From positions 5,957,001-6,021,000 of the forward strand of contig NZ_CP117449.1 in the NCBI RefSeq assembly GCF_030687835.1: DNA of 64,000 bases. The letters run 5' to 3'. The stretch is from Pseudomonas hefeiensis (GTDB lineage: Bacteria > Pseudomonadota > Gammaproteobacteria > Pseudomonadales > Pseudomonadaceae). Under the pieces are notes generated by a model, which was not told the DNA's origin, did not search any database, and saw only the letters and a program-made list of their open reading frames with translations. Shown piece by piece: positions 1 to 8,330 of the stretch; the stretch's first letter is position 1, and each line of letters starts with the position of its first letter. Position numbers and translations under genes: made by a program.

Positions 1-1338
<1,338 letters not shown>

Positions 1339-1365
1339 TCGGCGCTGTCTCCTTGGTGGAGCGGA

Positions 1366-1456
1366 CCTGTGGGAGCGAGCCTGCTCGCGATGCAGACACC
1401 TTGATCTGACTGTCAGACCGAGGTGATGCCAATCGCGAGCAGGCTCGCTCCCACAT
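1366..1456. repeat. REP pair (BIME-like inverted repeat)
   Basis: Two inverted copies of the REP half-site, CTGTGGGAGCGAGCCTGCTCG at 1367-1387 region and its reverse complement near 1432-1454, separated by about 40 bp. They lie between ahcY and metF. This is the GCTCG variant of the repeat, the same variant hit by IS110 copy 1, but here it is uninterrupted. Confidence 0.9.
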
Positions 1457-1518
1457 GAGTCCGCTCCCACAAGAGATATGCAAGCCTCACCGGCCTACGA
1501 GTTTCCAAGGATATGACC

Positions 1519-2364
1519 ATGTCCCAAGACCGTCGCTACAGCTTCGAGTTCTTCCCGACGAAGACCGATGCTGGGCATGAAAAACTGATCGCCACTGCCC
1601 GTCAGTTGGCGAGCTACAACCCCGATTTCTTCTCCTGCACCTATGGTGCTGGCGGCTCGACCCGTGACCGCACGATCAACACGGTGTTGCAGCTCGAAAG
1701 CGAAGTCAAAATCCCGGCTGCCCCGCACCTGTCCTGCGTGGGTGACAGCAAAGCCGATCTGCGCAGCCTGTTGAGCCAGTACAAGGCTGCCGGCATCACA
1801 CGTATCGTAGCCCTGCGCGGTGACCTGCCCTCGGGCATGGGCATGGCGAGCGGCGAACTGCGCCACGCCAACGACCTGGTTGAATTCATTCGTGATGAAA
1901 CCGGTGAGCACTTCCACATCGAAGTGGCTGCCTACCCAGAGATGCACCCCCAGGCACGCAACTTCGAAGACGACCTGCTCAACTTCGTACGCAAGGCCAA
2001 CGCCGGCGCCAACAGCGCGATCACCCAGTACTTCTTCAACGCCGACAGCTATTTCTACTTTGTCGACCGCGTACGCAAGATGGGTGTCGACATTCCTGTC
2101 GTGCCGGGGATCATGCCGATCACCAACTACAGCAAACTCGCGCGCTTTTCCGACGCCTGCGGCGCAGAAATCCCACGCTGGATCCGCAAGCAACTGGAAG
2201 CCTACGGCGACGATACATCCAGCATCCAAAGCTTCGGAGAGCAAGTCATCACACAAATGTGTGAACGCTTGTTACAGGGCGGGGCGCCAGGGCTGCATTT
2301 CTATACCCTGAACCAGGCCGAACCCAGCCTCGCCGTATGGAATAACCTCAAACTGCCGCGTTAA
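1519..2364 (+). CDS. metF: 5,10-methylenetetrahydrofolate reductase
   Basis: Reduces 5,10-methylene-THF to 5-methyl-THF with a flavin cofactor, supplying the methyl group for methionine synthesis. The protein is a full-length MetF (281 aa) with the N-terminal FEFFPTKT motif, GDLPSG, and the TIM-barrel region QYFFNAD. Two in-frame ATGs occur at 1513 and 1519. The AAGGA at 1507-1511 is 7 nt from 1519 but only 1 nt from 1513, so I chose 1519. It follows ahcY, joining methyl donor supply with SAH removal, and has its own terminator. Confidence 0.96.
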   Translation: MSQDRRYSFEFFPTKTDAGHEKLIATARQLASYNPDFFSCTYGAGGSTRDRTINTVLQLESEVKIPAAPHLSCVGDSKADLRSLLSQYKAAGITRIVALRGDLPSGMGMASGELRHANDLVEFIRDETGEHFHIEVAAYPEMHPQARNFEDDLLNFVRKANAGANSAITQYFFNADSYFYFVDRVRKMGVDIPVVPGIMPITNYSKLARFSDACGAEIPRWIRKQLEAYGDDTSSIQSFGEQVITQMCERLLQGGAPGLHFYTLNQAEPSLAVWNNLKLPR

Positions 2365-2385
2365 TGACTTGGTTCGGCGGTGTAT

Positions 2386-2416
2386 AAAAAGGCCTTGGCG
2401 AAAACCAAGGCTTTTT
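2386..2416 (+). terminator. Rho-independent terminator after metF
   Basis: An AAGGCCTTGG / CCAAGGCTTTTT hairpin with a short CGAAAA loop and a T-run, 20 bp after the metF stop. Confidence 0.88.
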
Positions 2417-2499
2417 CGTTCGTCCGATCTCAAAAGACAACCAGGCCGCAAGCCAGAGGGCTCTAGCTATTTGCTGAGCTCTCGTCGTAACCTCAGGCC

Positions 2500-3276
2500 A
2501 TGCCCTTCATCGCCCGGTTATTGACTACCTTTTTTCTCCTTTACCTGAGCATGGATGCCCGGGCCGAGAAGTTGCGCATTGTCACCGAGCCCTGGGCACC
2601 TTATGTCTACGAAGAGAACGGCCAGGTCCGGGGACTCGACTACGAAACCACCGCCATTGTGTTCAAGCGCCTGGGCATTGATGTGCAATGGCAACTGCTG
2701 CCTTGGAAACGTTGTCTGGCGATGCTTGAGCAGGGCCTGGCGGACGGTGCGCTGGACATTTTCCACAGCAACGAACGCGACGCCATGCTGCTTTACCCCA
2801 GCGAACCGCTGTCGGACGTGGAGTTCGTGATGTTCTATGCCAACGCCCGCCCCCATCCGTTTCGCACCCTTGATGACCTGGGCGGCCTGACCGTCGGCAC
2901 GTCACCCGGTTATCTGTACAGCCAGGCCTTCAGTGAGTCGCCCCTGTTCAAGCGTGAAACGGCGCCTACCCATGAAGCCAACTTCGGCAAGTTGCAACTG
3001 GGCCGGATTGACCTGCTCATTACCGACCGCCGGGTGGGCCGGCACGTACTCAAGCAAATGCAACTGGGCGACCAGATCACCGAAAACCCCGTGGTCGTGA
3101 GCCGTCAAAGCCAATACCTGGCGGTGCGGCGCAACGCCGGGATGGACTTGCTGGTGCAGCGTTTCAGCGCCGAACTCAAGCGTTTCAAGCGCGAACCGGC
3201 CTATGCCGAGCTGATCGCCCGCTATGGCGCCGTTCCGTCTGCCGAGACCGAGCCGTCCAGCCCGGCGCAGCACTGA
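2500..3276 (+). CDS. Periplasmic solute-binding protein, family 3 (amino-acid type)
   Basis: Exported 258-aa protein. Residues 1-22 form a signal peptide ending DARA before EKLRIVTEPWAPY. The mature part has the bilobed SBP_bac_3 pattern seen in polar amino-acid-binding proteins (E-NGQ-RGLDYE near the start, ...VGTSPGYLYS in the second lobe). No permease or ATPase gene is adjacent, so it may be an orphan receptor or serve a transporter encoded elsewhere. The substrate cannot be told from the sequence. It ends with a Ser/Pro-rich tail. The next gene, rhlE, has its own promoter. Confidence 0.85.
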   Translation: MPFIARLLTTFFLLYLSMDARAEKLRIVTEPWAPYVYEENGQVRGLDYETTAIVFKRLGIDVQWQLLPWKRCLAMLEQGLADGALDIFHSNERDAMLLYPSEPLSDVEFVMFYANARPHPFRTLDDLGGLTVGTSPGYLYSQAFSESPLFKRETAPTHEANFGKLQLGRIDLLITDRRVGRHVLKQMQLGDQITENPVVVSRQSQYLAVRRNAGMDLLVQRFSAELKRFKREPAYAELIARYGAVPSAETEPSSPAQH

Positions 3277-3320
3277 AATAAACCGTTGAGCAGCAGGAAA
3301 GCGGCGCGCGGCGTTTGCTC

Positions 3321-3329
3321 TGTTATACT
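3321..3329 (+). promoter_or_regulatory. Extended -10 promoter for rhlE
   Basis: TG-T-TATACT is an extended -10 element with no good -35, about 215 bp before the rhlE ATG. It predicts a start site near 3336 and a leader of about 207 nt. Confidence 0.5.
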
Positions 3330-3335
3330 CCGGCC

Positions 3336-3542
3336 TTCCCGCCAGGCTCACGCCCGGACGCCCGGTCTTGCAAAAGGCATCCCGACACCGCTACAGCGCA
3401 GCTTCCAGCCCGCGCGAGCCCTGTCCGGACCTGCTTTCCAGACTCGGCAGGACCGGACGGGATGACGTCTTTTTGTTGAACGTCATTCGCGCCCGGCAAG
3501 ACTATCCCATTGGGCCAGGCCCTCACTAAAACAGGATTACTC
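3336..3542 (+). promoter_or_regulatory. Long structured 5' leader of rhlE
   Basis: Non-coding stretch with two clear hairpins on paper. GTCCGGaCCTGC (about 3423-3434) pairs with GCAGGaCCGGAC (about 3445-3456). ATGACGT (about 3461) pairs with ACGTCAT (about 3480) around a T-rich loop. Long leaders that control DEAD-box helicase genes are known in other bacteria; a regulatory role here is inference. Confidence 0.45.
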
Positions 3543-5408
3543 ATGTCCTTTGCTTCCCTCGGTCTCTCCGAGGCTTTAGTCCGCGCCATCGAGGCTGCCG
3601 GCTACACCCAGCCTACCCCGGTGCAACAGCGGGCCATCCCCGCCGTGTTGCAAGGTCGCGATCTGATGGTCGCGGCGCAGACAGGCACTGGTAAAACCGG
3701 TGGTTTTGCCCTCCCGATCCTGGAGCGGCTTTTCCCCAACGGTCACCCAGACAAATCCCAGCGTCACGGCCCGCGCCAACCGCGCGTCCTGGTCCTGACC
3801 CCAACCCGCGAGCTGGCGGCCCAGGTACACGAGAGCTTCAAGGTCTACGCTCGTGACTTGAAGTTCGTCAGCGCCTGCATTTTCGGCGGCGTGGGCATGA
3901 ACCCTCAGGTCCAGGCCATGTCCCGTGGCGTCGACGTGCTGGTGGCCTGTCCGGGCCGCTTGCTCGACCTGGCCGGCCAAGGCAGTGTCGATCTGTCCCA
4001 CGTGGAAATCCTCGTGCTGGACGAAGCCGACCGCATGCTCGACATGGGCTTTGTCCATGACGTGAAGAAAGTTTTGGCCCGCCTGCCCGCCAAGCGCCAG
4101 AATCTGCTGTTCTCGGCGACGTTCTCCAAGGACATCACCGACCTGGCCGGCAAGCTGCTGCACAACCCGGAACGCATTGAGGTCACACCGCCGAACACCA
4201 CCGTCGAGCGCATCGAACAACGTGTGTTCCGCCTGGCGGCCAGCCACAAGCGTGCCCTGTTGGCGCACTTGATTACCGCCGGTGCCTGGGAACAGGTCCT
4301 GGTGTTCACCCGCACCAAGCACGGCGCCAACCGCCTGGCCGAGTACCTGGACAAGCATGGCCTGCCGGCCGTGGCGATCCACGGTAACAAGAGCCAGAAC
4401 GCCCGCACCAAGGCCCTGGCTGACTTCAAGGCCGGCGAAGTGCGCATTCTGGTTGCCACCGACATCGCCGCCCGCGGCCTGGACATCGACCAGTTGCCCC
4501 ATGTGGTCAACTTCGAGTTGCCGAACGTCGATGAAGACTACGTACACCGTATCGGCCGTACTGGCCGGGCCGGCCGTTCGGGCGAAGCGATCTCGCTGGT
4601 CGCGCCGGACGAAGAGAAACTGCTCAAAAGTATCGAGCGCATGACCAAGCAGAAAATCGCTGATGGCGACCTGATGGGCTTCGATGCCAGCACCATCGAG
4701 GCCGAGAAGCCTGAAGTGCGTGAACGTCCGGACGTGCGCAACCCCCGCAATGCCCGTGGCCCTCGCGGTGACGGTCCAAATGGCGGCGGCGGTGGCGGCG
4801 GTCGTAAAGACAAAGGCAAGGACAAGGGCAAGGAAAAATCGGCCAGCACCAGTCGCGGCGAACGCCCGGCCCGCGAGCACAAGCCTCGCGAAGGTACCCC
4901 GGCCCGTGAACAGCAGCGTCCGGCACCACGCGCCGCTGCTGATCGCGCACCGGACGAGTTCCTGGACGACGATATCGACAACTTCGGTAACCGCGTCGAC
5001 TACGTGCCGCAGCAGAAACCGGCCCAGGGTCGCGGACGTCGTCCTGGCGCCCCGGCACAGGGTGCTGGTGCAGGTGCAGGTGCTCCTCGGGGCCAGTCCC
5101 AAGGGCGTCAGAACGGCCCGCGCAACAGCAACGGCTCGTCCACCGGCACCCCACCGGCCAAACGCAGCGGCCCGCGCAACGGCGCGCCTCGTGACGGCCA
5201 GGCCCGCCGCGAAGACTCCCGCCCTCGCCGTCCGGCCCGTGACGACCAGCCTCGTCAGGAACCCGCCGTGCAAGCCCCCCGTGGCAACCAGCCGAAGATC
5301 GTGCACAAGGAATCGAAGGTCGATCGTTTCCCGACGCCTGAACAGCTGGACCAACTGCCAAGCCGTCCACGGGGCGAGAAGCCGGCACTGCTGACCCGCA
5401 ATCGCTGA
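3543..5408 (+). CDS. rhlE: DEAD-box ATP-dependent RNA helicase with a basic disordered tail
   Basis: RhlE-type helicase of 621 aa that unwinds structured RNA in ribosome assembly, mRNA decay and cold adaptation. The conserved core runs to about residue 380: Q motif (YTQPTPVQQ, 22-30), Walker A AQTGTGKT (45-52), PTREL (87-91), DEAD (160-163), SAT (191-193) and [11 protein letters not shown]. The remaining 240 residues are low complexity, with a poly-Gly run, K/D/G repeats and many Arg/Pro/Gln, resembling the RNA-binding tails of Pseudomonas RhlE proteins. The start at 3543 has AGGA 8 nt upstream; an upstream TTG at 3510 would add 11 unconserved residues. A strong terminator follows. Confidence 0.95.
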   Translation: MSFASLGLSEALVRAIEAAGYTQPTPVQQRAIPAVLQGRDLMVAAQTGTGKTGGFALPILERLFPNGHPDKSQRHGPRQPRVLVLTPTRELAAQVHESFKVYARDLKFVSACIFGGVGMNPQVQAMSRGVDVLVACPGRLLDLAGQGSVDLSHVEILVLDEADRMLDMGFVHDVKKVLARLPAKRQNLLFSATFSKDITDLAGKLLHNPERIEVTPPNTTVERIEQRVFRLAASHKRALLAHLITAGAWEQVLVFTRTKHGANRLAEYLDKHGLPAVAIHGNKSQNARTKALADFKAGEVRILVATDIAARGLDIDQLPHVVNFELPNVDEDYVHRIGRTGRAGRSGEAISLVAPDEEKLLKSIERMTKQKIADGDLMGFDASTIEAEKPEVRERPDVRNPRNARGPRGDGPNGGGGGGGRKDKGKDKGKEKSASTSRGERPAREHKPREGTPAREQQRPAPRAAADRAPDEFLDDDIDNFGNRVDYVPQQKPAQGRGRRPGAPAQGAGAGAGAPRGQSQGRQNGPRNSNGSSTGTPPAKRSGPRNGAPRDGQARREDSRPRRPARDDQPRQEPAVQAPRGNQPKIVHKESKVDRFPTPEQLDQLPSRPRGEKPALLTRNR

Positions 5409-5423
5409 GTTTCTCCAGGCCGT

Positions 5424-5459
5424 AAAAATGCCCCTGATCTCGCGATCAGGGGCATTTTT
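5424..5459. terminator. Rho-independent terminator after rhlE
   Basis: Near-perfect stem AAAAATGCCCCTGATC / GATCAGGGGCATTTTT, 15 bp after the rhlE stop, with a T-run on the + strand and an A-run upstream, so it may act both ways. Confidence 0.92.
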
Positions 5460-5494
5460 ATTTGAGTGACGCCGACTTCACCCTGTGGGAGATT

Positions 5495-5523
5495 CTATGT
5501 TGCAGGGCAACCCTGCAACATAG
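5495..5523. repeat. Perfect 13-bp inverted repeat at the right end of IS110 copy 1
   Basis: CTATGTTGCAGGG - CAA - CCCTGCAACATAG. It spans the transposase stop codon and sits 3 nt inside the element end. Copies 2 and 3 have no equivalent of this length. Confidence 0.9.
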
Positions 5524-6457
5524 GTGTCGGCTGGTACTCGCTCTGATTTTTCATCAAAGCAAATGCCACCCGGCATAACTTTCGGGCCAGCACCACCAAT
5601 GCCTGGGTTTTTGAGAAACCTCTCGCCAGGTATGACTCGTAGAACGGCTTCCATCTAGGCGAGCGGCGTGCTGTCATTGCAGCGATATGAGCCAATCGGC
5701 GTATCTCTGAATCGCCCTTCTTGGTGAGGTGCCGTTGACCCTTCTTTTTTCCGGAGTCATCGACCCTCAAGTCCATCCCCAAAAACGCGATAAATGCATC
5801 GCTGTCCGCAAAATCACCTCGCATGAAACTCGTCGCCAATCCAGTAGCGACCAGTTCACCAACGCCCTCGATGGCTTTGCAGCGGCCGATATTCGCCTCA
5901 ATTCCCGCTTCTTTGCTGACTTTTCGTAGCAACTTCTGAATGGCCTGAATCGCCTGTTCGAACGCCTTTTGCTGAGTGGCCAGCGTTTTTTTTAACAGAG
6001 GCTCATCGTGCCAGCTCAACATCAGGCCGGTATGGTTCTTGACCAGCGTCGCACGCCTATGAAGCAGGCTTTTTAACGTCGTGTAGGCTTTCGGTGGCGG
6101 GCTCCAGAGCCGCAACTCGTGCTGTTCATTGGTTAAATACCGCGCCAGCAGACGAGCATCACAAGGATCGTTCTTAGCCCGCTGGCCGATGCCGCGACGA
6201 TAATTGCTCACCCGATAAGCATCCACGACATAGACCTGATGCCCCATCGCATGAGCCAGCTCGACGGTGTCCAGGTGGTAGATGTTGGTTGCTTCGACGG
6301 CTAGAGCACTTTGGGCGGGCAACGTTTTAAGCCAGCGTTTGAGGGATGTTCGGTCATTCTTGATGGTGTCAGTGGTTTGCAGGTCATAGCGATAAACAAC
6401 AACTTCGGCCTTGGCTATATCAATACCAACAACCGTCTGCGAGGTAAGGATTGTCAT
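5495..6457 (-). CDS. IS110-family transposase (bridge RNA-type recombinase)
   Basis: Intact 320-aa IS110 transposase. The N-terminal RuvC-like DEDD domain has GIDIAK with D13, E55 in AVEATN, and D97/D100 in AKNDPCDARLL. The C-terminal Transposase_20 domain holds the DSGKKKG motif with the presumed catalytic S235. In this family the enzyme acts with a structured RNA from the element's own non-coding end to recombine donor and target. The start at 6457 has GAGG about 9 nt upstream. The last codons (MLQGCPAT-stop) lie inside a 13-bp inverted repeat at the element's right end. About half of the positions match copy 2 by eye. Confidence 0.95.
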   Translation of the reverse strand: MTILTSQTVVGIDIAKAEVVVYRYDLQTTDTIKNDRTSLKRWLKTLPAQSALAVEATNIYHLDTVELAHAMGHQVYVVDAYRVSNYRRGIGQRAKNDPCDARLLARYLTNEQHELRLWSPPPKAYTTLKSLLHRRATLVKNHTGLMLSWHDEPLLKKTLATQQKAFEQAIQAIQKLLRKVSKEAGIEANIGRCKAIEGVGELVATGLATSFMRGDFADSDAFIAFLGMDLRVDDSGKKKGQRHLTKKGDSEIRRLAHIAAMTARRSPRWKPFYESYLARGFSKTQALVVLARKLCRVAFALMKNQSEYQPTPMLQGCPAT

Positions 6458-6479
6458 AGCGAATCCTCGGAGCTAGGGT

Positions 6480-6645
6480 TTAGGTGCTTGTCGGGGTCTA
6501 CCTTTGCGCTGGCTTGCCTCTATTGTCGGTTTTACCGATGAATTCCTTATTGGCGCTTTGGGTAGAAGGGGCGGGACGAGAAGTCTCCCACGGTCCGTAC
6601 TGGCTAGAGTCGGAATCGAGCTTTTAGTCCCGCCCACCCCTTCAA
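6480..6645 (-). ncRNA. Putative bridge RNA of IS110 copy 1
   Basis: Predicted from the non-coding left end, read on the minus strand. Loop 1 is closed by a perfect 9-bp stem (6569-6577 with 6627-6635). Its 5' side carries GCUCG (complement of 6617-6621), matching the left half of the REP target. Its 3' side carries GUGGGAG (complement of 6585-6591), complementary to the right half CTCCCAC. Loop 2 is closed by UCUACC/GGUAGA and GCGC/GCGC. It holds GGAAUU (6541-6546) and GCAAG (6513-6517), which can pair with the element's ends AGAAT-CT and CTTGT if wobbles are allowed. Ends are approximate. Confidence 0.72.
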
Positions 6646-6660
6646 GTCTAAACATACAAG

Positions 6661-6741
6661 CGAGCCTGCTCGCGATTGCGTCGGCTCAGCCAGTACAGAT
6701 GTTGACTGACCCACCGCTATCGCGAGCAGGCTCGCACACAA
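6661..6741. repeat. REP pair carrying the insertion scar of IS110 copy 1
   Basis: CGAGCCTGCTCGCG at 6661-6674 is the right part of the interrupted REP, whose left part is CTGTGGGAG at 5483-5491. An inverted partner, CGCGAGCAGGCTCGC, follows at about 6720-6736. Confidence 0.88.
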
Positions 6742-6777
6742 AGGTCATGCGCGGTTCACAAGACTCCATACGGCAAT

Positions 6778-6816
6778 AAAAAACGCCCCTGATTCCAAGA
6801 TCAGGGGCGTTTTTTT
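6778..6816. terminator. Terminator downstream of yceI
   Basis: CGCCCCTGAT (6784-6793) pairs with ATCAGGGGCG (6800-6809), flanked by A-run and T-run, so it suits both strands. On the minus strand it closes the cytochrome b561-yceI transcript. Confidence 0.9.
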
Positions 6817-6830
6817 GTCAGGCGCGAAGG

Positions 6831-7427
6831 TTATTTCGCTTTGACACCTTCAAACGAAACGTACAGCTCGACCATGTCGGACGTTGGGCCCAGGTCTTTC
6901 TGCTTGCCGAAATCGGAACGCTTGATGCTGGTGGTCCCTTCGAAGCCAGCACGGTAGCCGCCCCAAGGGTCCTTGCCCTCACCCAGGAACGTGGCTTTGA
7001 CCACGACAGGCTTGGTCACGCCCAGCAGGGTCAGGTCACCGGTCACGTCGGCAGTTTCCTTGCCATCAGCGTTTTTGCCGGTGGACTTGACGCTGGTGGA
7101 AACGAAGGTGGCCTTGGCGAATTTGCTCGCGTTCAGGAAGTCGGCACTGGCGATGTGCTTGTCGCGCTCGGCGTGGTTGGTGAATACGCTGGCAGTGTTC
7201 ACGTTGAACTCGATCTTGCTGTCTTCAGGCTTGGCGGCGTCGAAGCTGAACTTGCCGTCGATGTCCTTGAAGGTACCAGTGATGTAGCTATAGCCCAAGT
7301 GGCTGATCTTGAAGTCGACGAAGGCGTGCTGGCCTTCCTTGTCGACCACATAATCGGCAGCCATGGCCTGGCCGGCCGACAGCAGGGCAGAACCGATTGC
7401 CAGGGCGGCGAGCGTTTTTTTCAACAT
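6831..7427 (-). CDS. yceI: YceI family periplasmic protein
   Basis: Exported 198-aa YceI protein, a lipocalin-like beta barrel that binds polyisoprenoid or similar lipids; the cellular role is not settled. The signal peptide is [12 protein letters not shown]...AMA, then [22 protein letters not shown], the family hallmark. The start at 7427 has AGGAA 8-9 nt upstream; a longer frame from 7460 lacks a signal-like start. It follows the cytochrome b561 gene on the same strand, a common pairing. The PAO1 counterpart at this locus (PA0423) has been described as the small secreted protease PasP, so protease activity is a possible alternative. Confidence 0.93.
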   Translation of the reverse strand: MLKKTLAALAIGSALLSAGQAMAADYVVDKEGQHAFVDFKISHLGYSYITGTFKDIDGKFSFDAAKPEDSKIEFNVNTASVFTNHAERDKHIASADFLNASKFAKATFVSTSVKSTGKNADGKETADVTGDLTLLGVTKPVVVKATFLGEGKDPWGGYRAGFEGTTSIKRSDFGKQKDLGPTSDMVELYVSFEGVKAK

Positions 7428-7459
7428 GCTTTCTATTCCTTTGGAGTCGAGGTTGAACA

Positions 7460-8011
7460 TCAGGCTTGGCGTCCCAGCATGCGCTTGAGGGTCGCGTCAC
7501 GGTCGATAAAGTGGTGTTTCAATGCTGCCAACGCATGAAGGCCGGAGAAAATTACCAGCGCCCATGCCAGGTAGAAGTGAATCTGGCCGGCAATGTCTGC
7601 CTGATCAGGCAGCCCAGACACCAGCGCGGGAACTTCAAACAAACCAAACACCGGAATCCCGACACCGTCAGCGGTGGAAATCAGGTAACCGGCAATCATC
7701 ACGGCGAACAGCCCGAGATACAGCGCGCTATGGCCGAGCTTGGCGCTGACACGGGTCAGGCGCCCATAGGTCTCCAGAGTCGGGGGCGGCGGGCTGACGA
7801 AACGCCAGCACACCCGCAACAACATGGCCGCCAGCAGCACCAGGCCAATGCTCTTGTGCAGGTCCGGCGCGTCTTTGCGCCAGGTGTCGTAGTAGTCCAG
7901 ACCGACCATCCACAGCCCCAGCGCGAACAGCCCGTACACCACCAGTGCAATGGCCCAGTGCAAAACGATGCTGACCCAGCCATAGCGAGAAGAAGAGTTG
8001 CGTAGCTGCAT
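7460..8011 (-). CDS. Cytochrome b561 family membrane protein
   Basis: Inner-membrane di-haem b-type cytochrome of 183 aa with four predicted helices. Conserved His residues lie in SIVLHWAIA (helix 1), DLHKSIG (before helix 2), KLGHSALY (helix 3) and [13 protein letters not shown] (helix 4). Family members move electrons between quinone and periplasmic acceptors. AGGAT precedes the ATG by about 8 nt. Its TGA abuts the yceI leader, and the two are probably co-transcribed. The electron partner is unknown; a role with YceI is inferred only from linkage. Confidence 0.9.
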   Translation of the reverse strand: MQLRNSSSRYGWVSIVLHWAIALVVYGLFALGLWMVGLDYYDTWRKDAPDLHKSIGLVLLAAMLLRVCWRFVSPPPPTLETYGRLTRVSAKLGHSALYLGLFAVMIAGYLISTADGVGIPVFGLFEVPALVSGLPDQADIAGQIHFYLAWALVIFSGLHALAALKHHFIDRDATLKRMLGRQA

Positions 8012-8198
8012 TGCTCATATCCTGTGAAAACTGCGACCAAGACTAGCGAGTTATCTATCGATTTAAAGCGGAAATTTTTGCTTTGAAATATCGAGAAATA
8101 CGATGAAGAGTTTGGGCTGGGTGGGTTAAGGAAAGATTAAAGCCAATACAATGTGTGATCGAGGCGTGTCATGGAGCCATTAGGCGCCAGAAAGGGCC

Positions 8199-8277
8199 TC
8201 ATCGCGAGCAGGCTCGCTCCCGCATTTTGATCTGCATACACAAACCCTGTGGGAGCGCGCCTGCTCGCGATGCGGTT
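8199..8277. repeat. REP pair in the 319-bp cytochrome b561 / amine oxidase gap
   Basis: ATCGCGAGCAGGCTCGCTCCC at about 8200-8220 and inverted CTGTGGGAGCGCGCCTGCTCG at about 8248-8268. The rest of the gap (8012-8330) holds an AT-rich stretch at 8040-8110, probably the cytochrome promoter region, and the terminator at 8288. I see no gene in it. Confidence 0.88.
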
Positions 8278-8287
8278 TTACAGGCAA

Positions 8288-8317
8288 AAAAAGCGCGGCT
8301 GACTCACCGCGCTTTTT
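8288..8317 (-). terminator. Terminator of the amine oxidase gene
   Basis: AAAAAGCGCGG and CCGCGCTTTTT around CTGACTCA; 13 bp beyond the oxidase stop codon. Confidence 0.9.
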
Positions 8318-8330
8318 CTCGCACCACGCT

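Larger units (their letters stand above)
5492..6660 (-). mobile_element. IS110-family insertion sequence, copy 1, inserted in a REP
   Basis: A 1169-bp element read on the minus strand. Its left end (CTTGTATGTTTAG, complement of 6660 downward) is followed by a non-coding region of about 200 nt and then the transposase; the stop codon lies 3 nt from the right end. AG (CT in element orientation) occurs at both edges, 5490-5491 and 6659-6660. Joining 5491 to 6661 rebuilds an intact REP (CTGTGGGAG + CGAGCCTGCTCGCG). The lack of terminal inverted repeats or a longer target duplication is normal for IS110. The transposase frame is intact, so it may be active. Confidence 0.93.

Noticed and set aside
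3576..5354. A 592-codon open frame antisense to rhlE
   Set aside because: It mirrors rhlE in GC-rich DNA. The forward frame has all helicase motifs; the reverse has no recognisable domain and no ribosome site.
5495..5523. The palindrome of IS110 copy 1 as a rho-independent terminator
   Set aside because: There is no T-run on either side of the stem in the transposase direction.
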